Source: Bacillota bacterium (lineage in GTDB: Bacteria; Bacillota; Clostridia; Peptostreptococcales; Anaerovoracaceae). From it: 13,274 bases of DNA. Positions 5,669-13,274 of this stretch are shown piece after piece; position 1 is the stretch's first letter; each line of letters begins with the position of its first letter. Position numbers and translations under genes: made by a program. The notes beneath the pieces are model-generated. The model ran no database searches and was not told the origin of the DNA. It was given only the letters and a program-made list of their open reading frames with translations. The stretch lies in assembly GCA_905372035.1 (NCBI GenBank), contig CAJPNN010000048.1, forward strand, positions 1 to 13,274, in the 5' to 3' direction.

Positions 5669-7600
5669 TTACCAGCTTCCGCCGCCACCGCCGCCGAAAC
5701 CGCCGCCGCTGAAGCCGCCGCCACCGCCGAATACTCCCGAATCGGAAGAATCACTTATACTTGCTTGATATTCTCCCAATCCCGAAACGGATCTCGAGTT
5801 GGCATACATTAGGAAACTTCCCATATAAAGCCCGCTCATATCACTGCCCCATATAGGCGGAGGTACACTTATAGTTTTAAACTTGTTTATCCATTTATCT
5901 GAAAGACCGAGTACATATGCATAAGGAAGAACATTATAGAAATAATCCGGATTTTCCTCAACAAGCATCTTAAGACGATCTGTTTCAGCTTTCTGTATAT
6001 AATCTTTAAATCCCAACACTCTGCCATATACCCTGCTACCTTCTTCGCTCAATGCTTTACCATACTTTCCGAAAAATATAATAAGCATTTGGGCAACGCC
6101 TACTATAATCCCCGATACAAAACTTTGCGTTCCGATTTTTGTAATGATACCTGCCAATATAGCTGCTGACGCACCTATACCCAAAGAAATAACCGACATA
6201 ACAAAAAACTTCGACTTTGAATAATAGTCCTTTTTATCAATCACTATATAAGAGAGTATAGCGTGACCTATGCTTAATACTGCAAATACGACTCCCAATA
6301 TAATTGCCTTATCGCCTAACGGACTCAAAAAACATGCAAACGCAATCATGCTTCCTATTGCTAAAACATCCGCAAGCAAACATAATATCCTCGATTTCAG
6401 AGATTTTCCGTTATAGTTTTTCAAATCTTCCATATCTGCATTTCCTTCCGCCTCATCACAGATATTTTTAAACTCTTCCCAAAAATCAATACTCAGATTT
6501 TCATAAGAAACGGTTTCTCCATAATTAAAAATACTGTTATACAATTTAACCACATAAGGTTTCTCCATAGTAGGCGAAATGTTTGTTCTGCTTAGGATAA
6601 AATCAACTGTTTTCCCCTTTTCATTTTTTGTTTCTTCAATTTCAAGATAGCCCTTATTCGCCATATAAATTATAAGAGCAACCATTTCTTTATTTCCCAC
6701 CGACTTATCGATCATATATCCGATCTGTACCGGATCCAAACCGTCCGGAGGATAAAATTCAACAGTTTTAATAATTTTAGGATCTCTTCCGTTTTTAAAC
6801 CAGATAAAAAATGCTAAAATAGCCATAATAACGGCAGCCGCAATCATACCCCAATTATAAAGATTAAAATTGGCTGCATCTTTAAAATAACCCTGAGGTA
6901 AAATGCTGTATAATGTAATGCCTTCTTTTTCTTCCAAGCCGTCAGCTCGTACTTTTATAATCATGCTTCCGTTAGCCGCATTTTCGGCTTTCCATTTAAC
7001 ATTCCCTTCAGATCTGTTACCATATTTACCTGAAAAAATTTTAATATCTTTTCTGTCAACCCCTTTAGGCAAAATAATTTTGACATCTGCTTTGTTTATA
7101 TCAGTAGGCCAGTTATGAGGAAGTATGTTGTAATATATAAAATCAAATTCCTTAAACGGATCCTCAAATATAACTGCTTTATACGTAATCACATATTTCT
7201 GCCTGCCTTCAACATAACTGTCCGGGTCTCCTATCTTTATGACCTTTTGCCCGTTTGAATCCGAAACGTCAAACTGATGTCCCTCTACGTCAAAGTCTTT
7301 AAGACGCATTACAGCTTCCATCTTATACTTCTTACCCTTATATTTCGGAACTATCGTTCCTCTGTAGGGAATATTTCTGAAAATCCCGTGCCTTCCCATC
7401 TTGAAATCAACAGTTATAACCTCTTTAACATCAATCGTGTTGTCTTCATTCACGGTAAGTTCCACTTTGTAACTCTCAGTATCAAACGCCTCCGATGCGT
7501 AGACCGACGACACGTCAAAAACAAGCGGACAAAACATTACTATACAAAATGTAATAATGAGTGCGGCAGAAACCCTGCAAATTCTTCTATTTCCGAGCAT
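5669..7600 (-). CDS. DUF2207 family membrane protein with Gly-rich tail
   Basis: The 643-residue protein has a signal peptide (about 1-35, VYAS near the likely cleavage site). A beta-rich extracytoplasmic DUF2207 domain follows (about 40-240, with GRHGIFRNIPYRG at 69-81 and FIYYNILPHNWP at 154-165). Then come a membrane segment (249-268), a cytoplasmic region (about 270-400), and four more hydrophobic segments (about 403-424, 431-452, 463-486, 490-511). A conserved soluble part carries VLGFKDYIQKAETDRL (528-543) and LPYAYVLGL (558-566). The tail (625-643) is almost pure Gly with Phe and Ser, ending in SW. This layout matches the family; the function is not established. AGGAGG lies 6 nt before the ATG and begins within 3 nt of the rpe stop, so it is in the same transcript. 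It is followed closely by lemA, a common partner. Confidence 0.9.
   Translation of the reverse strand: MLGNRRICRVSAALIITFCIVMFCPLVFDVSSVYASEAFDTESYKVELTVNEDNTIDVKEVITVDFKMGRHGIFRNIPYRGTIVPKYKGKKYKMEAVMRLKDFDVEGHQFDVSDSNGQKVIKIGDPDSYVEGRQKYVITYKAVIFEDPFKEFDFIYYNILPHNWPTDINKADVKIILPKGVDRKDIKIFSGKYGNRSEGNVKWKAENAANGSMIIKVRADGLEEKEGITLYSILPQGYFKDAANFNLYNWGMIAAAVIMAILAFFIWFKNGRDPKIIKTVEFYPPDGLDPVQIGYMIDKSVGNKEMVALIIYMANKGYLEIEETKNEKGKTVDFILSRTNISPTMEKPYVVKLYNSIFNYGETVSYENLSIDFWEEFKNICDEAEGNADMEDLKNYNGKSLKSRILCLLADVLAIGSMIAFACFLSPLGDKAIILGVVFAVLSIGHAILSYIVIDKKDYYSKSKFFVMSVISLGIGASAAILAGIITKIGTQSFVSGIIVGVAQMLIIFFGKYGKALSEEGSRVYGRVLGFKDYIQKAETDRLKMLVEENPDYFYNVLPYAYVLGLSDKWINKFKTISVPPPIWGSDMSGLYMGSFLMYANSRSVSGLGEYQASISDSSDSGVFGGGGGFSGGGFGGGGGGSW
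5678..5729 (-). repeat. GGC-rich low-complexity tract encoding the Gly-rich tail
   Basis: This short tract is built from repeated GGC/GGT codons and is far richer in G+C than the AT-rich DNA around it. It encodes residues 625-641 of the DUF2207 protein. G-rich on the minus strand, it may vary in length by slippage. The same kind of tail is seen in other DUF2207 and TPM-domain proteins, so it is a family trait rather than an assembly fault. Confidence 0.7.
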
Positions 7601-7610
7601 AAAACACCTC

Positions 7611-8264
7611 CTATCGTATCACTTCAATAAAATTCTTAACTTTATTTTCCGGGTCCTGCGAATTGAATACAGCCGAACCTGTGACCAAAATATCCGCTCC
7701 CGCTTTTGCTACTTCTGCTATATTCTCTTCGTTTATTCCTCCGTCTACGACTATATCGAAGGTAAGTCCCAATGCATTTTTTATCGCTGCCAGATCCGAT
7801 ATCTTTTCGATTCCCTGTGAGATAAATTTCTGTCCGCCAAATCCCGGATTCACCGTCATTATTGTAACTCTGTCTATGTCGTTCATCAAATAATCCAGAC
7901 ATGATATGGGTGTAGCCGGATTTAACACAACCCCTGCACCGACACCGAAACTTTTTATGAGCTGCAAGGTTCTATGTAAGTGCGTGCAGGCTTCAACATG
8001 TACAGATATACACTCAGTATTTTCAAACATAAAATCTTTTATAAATCTGTCCGGTTCATTTATCATAAGATGAATATCAAATGGAAGCTTTGTCTTTCCC
8101 TCCAAACATTCAGGTATAACCGAACCGAAACTTATATTGGGAACAAAACATCCGTCCATAACATCTATATGAAGCATATCCGCTCCCGCTTTTTCAAGCA
8201 TATTCACTTGTTCTCCCAAAACCGAAAAATCCGCAGATAAAATTGATGGTGCCAATTTTTTCAT
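7611..8264 (-). CDS. rpe: Ribulose-phosphate 3-epimerase
   Basis: The 217-residue TIM-barrel enzyme interconverts D-ribulose 5-phosphate and D-xylulose 5-phosphate in the pentose phosphate pathway. Signatures are in order: LAPSILSADF (4-13), HIDVMDGCFVPNISFG (32-47), DIHLMI (63-68), TVNPGFGGQKF (137-147) and VVDGGI (172-177). Expected metal ligands are His32, Asp34, His65 and Asp174, all present. The start ATG overlaps the rsgA stop by one base (TAATG) and has AGGAG 9 nt upstream. The length is normal. In Clostridia and Bacillus this gene commonly follows rsgA. Confidence 0.97.
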   Translation of the reverse strand: MKKLAPSILSADFSVLGEQVNMLEKAGADMLHIDVMDGCFVPNISFGSVIPECLEGKTKLPFDIHLMINEPDRFIKDFMFENTECISVHVEACTHLHRTLQLIKSFGVGAGVVLNPATPISCLDYLMNDIDRVTIMTVNPGFGGQKFISQGIEKISDLAAIKNALGLTFDIVVDGGINEENIAEVAKAGADILVTGSAVFNSQDPENKVKNFIEVIR

Positions 8265-9130
8265 TAATAGATTCTCCTCTCTCTGATTTCCTTTATTTGT
8301 GTCAAATATGACTTATACCTGCTCTCACTTATGATTTCCTTTTCAACAGCCCGCCTTATCATACATTCAGGCTCATTTACGTGTCTACAATCGTCATACC
8401 TGCAATTTCCTTCTATATTGTACATTTCAGGATAGCACTTTTCAAGCATGGACTCATCACACTCAAGTATATCAAATGAAGTAAACCCCGGAGTATCAAA
8501 AACTTTTCCTCCTTGTTCCAGTTCGAAAATCTCAACATGTCTCGTGGTATTTTTACCTCTTCCCGTCTTTTTGCTTATATCGCCGGTCTCTTCGTTGAAA
8601 TCGTCCTGGAGCCTGTTCAAAAGTGTGGTTTTTCCGACTCCGCTCGTCCCTGCAAGAGCGGACGATCTGTCTCTTAAATATGGCATAAGCTTTTCTATGC
8701 CCTTATTTTCTTTGGCCGATAACACTATACAGGGATACATAGAATCATATATTTTCATTATCCTGTCAATATCCTCACTCTTTGAAACATCCTGCTTATT
8801 TATTACTATCACCGCATCCGTTTGATTCATTTCAGCCATCACTAAAAATCTGTCCAATATTAGAAAATTCAATTTGGGTTTTTGTGCCGATACCGCGATC
8901 ACAAACTGCTCAACATTAGATATCGGCGGTCTTATAAATTGATTTTTTCTCGGATATATATTATTTATATATCCCGTCATGTCTCCTATCACATCTATTT
9001 CTACAAGGTCTCCCACCATGGGGGTTATTCCCTCATTTTTAAATATTCCTCTCGCCCTGCATTCATAAAGCCCATGATCGGTTTTCACATAATAGAATCC
9101 CGCTATGCCTTTAATTATGGTTCCCGTCAT
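8264..9130 (-). CDS. rsgA: Ribosome small subunit-dependent GTPase
   Basis: The 288-residue protein is a circularly permuted GTPase that helps late 30S subunit assembly. An OB-fold region (about 1-70) precedes the GTPase motifs in permuted order: NKQD (G4, 111-114), SAK (G5, 138-140), GTSGVGKT (G1/P-loop, 161-168), the TTRHVE switch region (195-200) and DTPG (G3, 212-215). A C-terminal zinc site follows, with Cys243, Cys248, His250 and Cys256. All key residues are present. The ATG follows the prkC stop after one base (TGATATG), and no good ribosome binding site is visible upstream, so translation is probably coupled to prkC. The neighbourhood prkC-rsgA-rpe is conserved in Bacillota. Confidence 0.97.
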   Translation of the reverse strand: MTGTIIKGIAGFYYVKTDHGLYECRARGIFKNEGITPMVGDLVEIDVIGDMTGYINNIYPRKNQFIRPPISNVEQFVIAVSAQKPKLNFLILDRFLVMAEMNQTDAVIVINKQDVSKSEDIDRIMKIYDSMYPCIVLSAKENKGIEKLMPYLRDRSSALAGTSGVGKTTLLNRLQDDFNEETGDISKKTGRGKNTTRHVEIFELEQGGKVFDTPGFTSFDILECDESMLEKCYPEMYNIEGNCRYDDCRHVNEPECMIRRAVEKEIISESRYKSYLTQIKEIRERRIY

Positions 9131-9131
9131 A

Positions 9132-11093
9132 TCAGTTAAATCTCACATTCTGTTCCTGCACAACTCTTTCGTCAAATATGACCTTAACCGTGCCTGAACC
9201 TTTTCCTGTGACCGTTACCGTTTCCTGTCCGTCCGCCTTGTTTCTCGGCTCATTCGCTATGACCGTCCTTGTTCCGTCACTGTCGGTAACGGAAACAGTC
9301 ATGTAAAACACATCCGATGTTGCTTTCGAGAAGCTTATATTTACGGTAGCTTTACCCTCTTTATTTTCACTGCCTTTACTTACCCTTATATTTACTCTGT
9401 TACCTTTTTTCAATTCCGTATTAGGTTTATATTGCTGCCATATCACATAGTTTTCAGGCTGATCGCTGCTCGTCACATACGTTACTCTTTTTATAAGTCC
9501 CAAACCTTCCAACATGCTTGTTGCATTTTCAAGAGATTCTCCTACGACATTAGGCATTCTCACTACATCATCGTCTCCTCTGCTTACCCAGAGTTTAACC
9601 TCTTCACCTTTTTTCAACTTTTCACCTGCTTCAGGACTCGTCTTTGTTACGGTATCCTTAGGCAAGTTGCTTTTCTCTTTTTCAACACGTCCCAATTTAT
9701 ATCCCGCTTCATCAAGAGCTTCCACCGCTTCCTGAAAAGTTTTACCTTCCAAGTTCGGGACTTTTCCGGATTTTATTTTCTCAACCACATCAACAACGAT
9801 CGTGGATCCCTCTTTTACTTTAGAACCCGCTTCCGGTTCCTGTGATGAAATTTGTCCTTCTTCATACTGCTCGGAGGCTTTAACCGTCTCCCCCTTTTCA
9901 ATTTCCAAATCATACTTGGCAAGCTTGGCTTCCGCTTCTTCATATGTCATACCTTTAATGTCAGGCACCGAAACTTCTTCTTTACTTAAAAGTCCCGAAA
10001 TTCCGTGATATATAAAATATGAAGCGGGCACTGCCAATACAAGAGCTAAAACTATTGCAAGCGCTGTAATCTTTTTTGATTTTTTCGTTCCTTTTCCGCT
10101 TTGTTTCTTTCTTCTGCTTCTCCTTGAATAGCCGTCATAGTCGTCATAGTCATCATAATCATCGTCATACTCTTTTTCCGAGACTTTACTTCTACCGGAA
10201 TTTCTTGATTTAGCTATTCGTCTCTTGCCTTCTTTTTCATCTGAAACCTCTCTTGCAAAGAAAGTCAGATCCGAAGCGTAATTAAGATCCTCAAGCGCAT
10301 CCACCATCTCCTCAGCACTGCTGAACCGGTTGACCTGAAACTTATCCGTCGCCCTTAATACTATATCTTCAAGTTCTCTTGATATGCCCGGCATGATTTC
10401 CGACGGAGGTACAATCTCTTCATTCATATGCATAACAGCTATAGATACGGGATTTTCGGCATCAAACGGCACTTCGCCCGTAAGCATTTCATAAAGCACT
10501 ATCCCGAGTGAATATATATCCGATTTCTCGTCAACATATCCTCCTCTCGCCTGTTCCGGCGAGAAATAATGAACCGATCCCATCACAGTGCCGGTATTCC
10601 CCATTATCGTGCTCGTATTAACAGCTTTTGCAATACCGAAATCCGTAATTTTAGCATTGCCTTCATCCGTTATAAGTATGTTATGAGGCTTTACATCTCT
10701 ATGAATTATGTGATGTGCATGTGCAACTGCCAAAGCCTGTGCCACCTGTTTTGCAATGCTCACGGCCCTTGCCGGCGATAAAGGCGCCTGTTCTCTTATA
10801 ATGTCGCTCAAAGGTCTGCCTTCAATAAACTCCATAACGATATAATGTATATTTCCTTCCTTACCGACATCGTAAACATTAACTATATTAGGATGATTCA
10901 AACTTGCCGCCGCTTGTGATTCTCTCCTGAAATTTTCAATAAATTTTATATCTTTAACGTATTCCGGTTTTAAAATCTTGACCGCTACAAACCTGTTAAG
11001 CAGTCTGCACCTCGCTTTATAGACGACCGCCATACCGCCTTCTCCGATTTTTTCAAGCAATTCATATCTTCCGGCAAGAACTCTGCTTCCCAT
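9132..11093 (-). CDS. prkC: PASTA-domain Ser/Thr protein kinase
   Basis: The 653-residue membrane kinase senses peptidoglycan fragments or lipid II through its extracellular part and phosphorylates cytoplasmic proteins. The kinase domain (about 9-270) has the Gly loop GEGGMA (17-22), Lys39, the catalytic loop HRDVKPHN (131-138), DFG (151-153) and a Thr-rich activation loop (160-170) before SPE (178-180). A juxtamembrane region holds a Tyr/Asp tract (309-322) and a basic stretch (323-341). One membrane segment (about 342-363) leads to three PASTA domains (about 373-438, 442-505, 508-574). A beta-rich C-terminal domain (about 580-653) resembles the Ig-like end of some PrkC/PknB proteins. AGGAGG lies 8 nt before the ATG. 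It follows the cognate phosphatase gene prpC by 15 nt. Confidence 0.96.
   Translation of the reverse strand: MGSRVLAGRYELLEKIGEGGMAVVYKARCRLLNRFVAVKILKPEYVKDIKFIENFRRESQAAASLNHPNIVNVYDVGKEGNIHYIVMEFIEGRPLSDIIREQAPLSPARAVSIAKQVAQALAVAHAHHIIHRDVKPHNILITDEGNAKITDFGIAKAVNTSTIMGNTGTVMGSVHYFSPEQARGGYVDEKSDIYSLGIVLYEMLTGEVPFDAENPVSIAVMHMNEEIVPPSEIMPGISRELEDIVLRATDKFQVNRFSSAEEMVDALEDLNYASDLTFFAREVSDEKEGKRRIAKSRNSGRSKVSEKEYDDDYDDYDDYDGYSRRSRRKKQSGKGTKKSKKITALAIVLALVLAVPASYFIYHGISGLLSKEEVSVPDIKGMTYEEAEAKLAKYDLEIEKGETVKASEQYEEGQISSQEPEAGSKVKEGSTIVVDVVEKIKSGKVPNLEGKTFQEAVEALDEAGYKLGRVEKEKSNLPKDTVTKTSPEAGEKLKKGEEVKLWVSRGDDDVVRMPNVVGESLENATSMLEGLGLIKRVTYVTSSDQPENYVIWQQYKPNTELKKGNRVNIRVSKGSENKEGKATVNISFSKATSDVFYMTVSVTDSDGTRTVIANEPRNKADGQETVTVTGKGSGTVKVIFDERVVQEQNVRFN
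10128..10169 (-). repeat. Short tandem repeat encoding the Tyr/Asp tract of PrkC
   Basis: A degenerate 9-bp unit of the form TAT-GAC-GAC is repeated about four times, in frame. It encodes residues 309-322, an alternating Asp/Tyr stretch just before the basic juxtamembrane region. Changes by whole units would keep the reading frame. Confidence 0.6.
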
Positions 11094-11108
11094 GCTATAT
11101 ACCTCCTG

Positions 11109-11831
11109 TTATATCTTGAGTGAAATAACTGTAATATTATCGTTTCCGCCTTTTCGGTTAGCTTCATTCGTAAGCTCTCTCGATAAATCAGTCATATTCT
11201 CGTATCTATCCGCAAACTTTAAAATTTCATCCTCTTCCAATTCTCCGTAAAGACCGTCAGTACAAAGAATTATGATATCTCCTTCAAATATATCAACCTT
11301 ATAAAAGTCGGCTTCTACCTTGATTTCACCTCCCAATGCTCTGGTTATCACATTTCTGTCAGGATGCACTCTCGCTTCTTCTCGCGTTATGCTCCCCTCT
11401 CTTACCAGCTCTTCAGTATATGTGTGATCTCGTGTAAGCTGCTTTATATTTCCGTTTCTCACAATATAGGCTCGACTGTCACCTATGTTTATGAAAAACG
11501 CTTTATCTTTTCTTATATACGCCATGACCAGAGTTGTAGCCATGCCTTTGCTTTCGGAATGCAAAAATGACTCATTCCAAATCTCCATATTAACTTTGGA
11601 AATAATATCTGAAAAATAACGTTTCATCTCTTCCTCGGACTCGGGAATCCTGCCGTCCGTAAGCTCATTTGCTATATGTCCCACAGCAAGGCGGCTCGCC
11701 AATTCTCCGGAATTATGTCCGCCTACACCGTCGGCAACCATATATATATTACTCCCCGGCAGAATAAAATATGAGTCTTCGTTATTTCTTCTCTTTTTCC
11801 CCGCATCCGTTCTGAATCCCGCATGAATCAT
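11109..11831 (-). CDS. prpC: PP2C-type Ser/Thr protein phosphatase
   Basis: The 240-residue PPM/PP2C phosphatase removes phosphate from PrkC and its substrates, in a metal-dependent reaction. Signatures are RRNNEDS (14-20), ADGVGGH (33-39), FINIGDSRAY (113-122), LTRDHT (132-137), LCTDGLYGEL (189-198) and GGNDNIT (228-234). Expected metal ligands are Asp34, Gly35, Asp118, Asp192 and Asp231. The length fits the compact bacterial class with no extra domains. AAGGGG lies 6 nt before the ATG. It is directly upstream of prkC, the usual order for this pair. In many Clostridia rlmN precedes it, but here rsmB does. Confidence 0.97.
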   Translation of the reverse strand: MIHAGFRTDAGKKRRNNEDSYFILPGSNIYMVADGVGGHNSGELASRLAVGHIANELTDGRIPESEEEMKRYFSDIISKVNMEIWNESFLHSESKGMATTLVMAYIRKDKAFFINIGDSRAYIVRNGNIKQLTRDHTYTEELVREGSITREEARVHPDRNVITRALGGEIKVEADFYKVDIFEGDIIILCTDGLYGELEEDEILKFADRYENMTDLSRELTNEANRKGGNDNITVISLKI

Positions 11832-11858
11832 AAAATTACCCCTTAAAACTGTTTTACT

Positions 11859-13160
11859 TTAACCGTCCGATGTTTTTTTATTTTTTCTGATCATTTTACA
11901 TATAAAAAATCCGTCCGTATCATTCACATTCGGCAGCAGCTGTATTATCTCCTGCTGTTCGAATTCCGTATTTCTTTTCAAAAAATCCTGTATAACTTCC
12001 TTATTCTCGTTTGCAGCTATCGTGCATGTACTGTACACGAGCACCCCGCCCGGCTTTACATACTCAGATGATGCTCCGAGGATGGCTTTCTGTTTTTTAG
12101 GCAGATCCTGCAGCTCTGCAGTTAACTCCTTATATTTTATTTCAGGCTTCCTCCTTATAACTCCCAGACCCGAGCAGGGAGCATCAACAAGTACCCTGTC
12201 GGCCTGCATCACAAGCTCATTCTTTATATTTGTACCGTCCCAGGGATTTGTTTCTATTATAGTAATCCCTAACCGCTCCGCTTCTTTATCTACAATATTG
12301 AGTTTTCTCCTATAAACATCCCACGCTGCAATTTTTCCCATGTTATTCATTTTTTCCGCCATCGCAAGAGCTTTTCCTCCCGGAGCGGAACATACATCTA
12401 TTATAAAGTCTCCCGGCTGAGGATCCAAAATATTAACGGCCATCATTGAACTTTCATCCTGAACTGAGAAAAGTCCGCGTTCATACGCTTTCGTTTTTAG
12501 AATTTTACTACCTTTAATATGTACAGCCTGTGCGCAAAGATGTCCTTCATTCACTGAGTATCCGTGCTCCCGCATCCTTTTTATCAAAACATCTTTTTCG
12601 GTCTTTAAAGTGTTAACTCTCAAAACCAAATCCGGCGTTTTATTACCTGCCTGTAAAAGATCTTCCACAAAACTCCCGTCATATTGTGTAAGCCACTCTT
12701 CAATTATCCATCGTTCATAAGAATATTTGACCGACAGGTAACCTATATAATCTTCTTCCTTTGAGGGAAGCTCTATATTTTCTTTCTCTCTGGCATAACT
12801 CCTTAAAACTCCGTTTATAAATCCCGCACGTCCCCTGCAATATTTTTTTGCAAGGATAACGCTTTCATTTACCGCCGCATACTCCGGCACCGAGTTCATA
12901 AATCCTATCTGATAGATGCCCATTCTTAAAATCGTTTTATCGCTTATTTTCATTTTTTCGAGCGATGTATGTATGAATTTACTTATAGCATAATCAATAA
13001 AGTATTTATTTTCCAAAACACCGTATACTATCTCTCTTACGAGTCCCTGGTTCTCCGGCTTTGATATTATTATATTATGGTTCAACGCTATATTTGAGTA
13101 AGATTTTTTGACCTCAATATCCATAAGCGTAAGATATGCGGTTTTTCTGTTATTGTCCAT
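11859..13160 (-). CDS. rsmB: 16S rRNA (cytosine-967-C5) methyltransferase
   Basis: The 433-residue enzyme uses S-adenosylmethionine to methylate C967 (E. coli numbering) of 16S rRNA. A NusB-like RNA-binding region forms the N-terminus (about 1-125, with AAVNESVILAKKYC and FINGVLR). The methyltransferase fold has the SAM loop VCSAPGGKA (256-264), DAPCSGLG (326-333) with the release Cys329, and YSTCT (376-380) with the nucleophile Cys379. The end (DTDGFFICKM, 414-423) is typical of the family. The start overlaps the fmt stop by 11 nt, and GGGAG lies 8 nt upstream inside fmt. The length is normal for the full two-domain form. Confidence 0.96.
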   Translation of the reverse strand: MDNNRKTAYLTLMDIEVKKSYSNIALNHNIIISKPENQGLVREIVYGVLENKYFIDYAISKFIHTSLEKMKISDKTILRMGIYQIGFMNSVPEYAAVNESVILAKKYCRGRAGFINGVLRSYAREKENIELPSKEEDYIGYLSVKYSYERWIIEEWLTQYDGSFVEDLLQAGNKTPDLVLRVNTLKTEKDVLIKRMREHGYSVNEGHLCAQAVHIKGSKILKTKAYERGLFSVQDESSMMAVNILDPQPGDFIIDVCSAPGGKALAMAEKMNNMGKIAAWDVYRRKLNIVDKEAERLGITIIETNPWDGTNIKNELVMQADRVLVDAPCSGLGVIRRKPEIKYKELTAELQDLPKKQKAILGASSEYVKPGGVLVYSTCTIAANENKEVIQDFLKRNTEFEQQEIIQLLPNVNDTDGFFICKMIRKNKKTSDG

Positions 13161-13274
13161 GTTTTATTCTCCCGAGCCTTTGCTGCCTTTCAATTTTGTT
13201 ACCCGGCAAAAACTCTTTTATAGTAAGGGCTCTTTTCCCCGGCATCTGTAATTTTGTTATGTTTATTTTTTCCC
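13150..13274 (-). CDS. fmt: Methionyl-tRNA formyltransferase, C-terminal end (cut by window edge)
   Basis: Forty sense codons and a TAA stop (13150-13152) are in frame from the window edge. The residues ITKLQMPGKRALTIKEFLPG followed by NKIE match the C-terminal domain ending of Fmt, which usually reads like LQ-PGKKxM...EFLxGN. Fmt formylates the amino group of initiator methionyl-tRNA. Only the last part of the tRNA-binding domain is visible, so catalysis cannot be judged. Overlap with rsmB and the common fmt-rsmB order in Bacillota support the call. The operon promoter must lie beyond the right edge. Confidence 0.85.
   Translation of the reverse strand, partial: EKINITKLQMPGKRALTIKEFLPGNKIERQQRLGRIKHGQ

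Noticed and set aside
5557..5754. Minus-strand frame with an Ala-rich product over the GGC tract
   Set aside because: It is an out-of-frame reading of the Gly-rich tail of the DUF2207 gene and the start of lemA.
1..13274. CRISPR array, tRNA or rRNA genes
   Set aside because: No regularly spaced repeats were seen, and neither cloverleaf-type nor ribosomal RNA sequence was recognised on either strand; this was a reading by eye, not a covariance search.

Overview
The window looks like a chromosomal segment of a low-GC anaerobic member of the Bacillota, most likely class Clostridia. The grounds are AT-rich codon use, strong AGGAGG-type ribosome binding sites, the Clostridia-type gene order fmt-rsmB-prpC-prkC-rsgA-rpe, and a Thermoanaerobacter/Clostridium-type secondary alcohol dehydrogenase. 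I cannot place it to genus. Every supported gene lies on the minus strand, so transcription runs from right (13274) to left (1). No tRNA, rRNA or CRISPR array was seen.

Right part (13274 to 5100): one tight run of genes reads fmt (3' end only), rsmB, prpC, prkC, rsgA, rpe, a DUF2207 membrane protein and lemA. Gaps range from small overlaps to 27 nt, which points to one operon or overlapping transcripts. It joins translation initiation (Fmt), 16S rRNA methylation (RsmB), the PrpC phosphatase/PrkC PASTA kinase pair, the ribosome-assembly GTPase RsgA, a pentose phosphate enzyme (Rpe), and a DUF2207/LemA membrane pair of unknown role. rlmN, which often sits between rsmB and prpC in Clostridia, is absent. 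The run ends in a large nested hairpin with a U tract (4969-5066).

Middle part (5099 to 2702): a 355-base gene-free stretch holds that hairpin, a good promoter (-10 TATAAT at 4896-4901) and a long leader with two inverted repeats. It is followed by a two-gene unit: a Zn-dependent NADP(H) secondary alcohol dehydrogenase and a G3E/COG0523 (CobW-like) GTPase with a CxCC motif. The pairing suggests, but does not prove, a dedicated metal-delivery factor. A 30-nt near-perfect palindrome follows.

Left part (2701 to 1): an extended -10 promoter drives a DUF1538 membrane protein that overlaps a PII-like protein. Both proteins are internal tandem duplications, which suggests an uncharacterised transport system with its own PII-type regulator. 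The last 172 bases are the start of a large serine recombinase, so a mobile element begins or ends here. An exact 17-bp duplicate of the 3' end of the PII-like gene sits in the 168-bp gap between the two genes.
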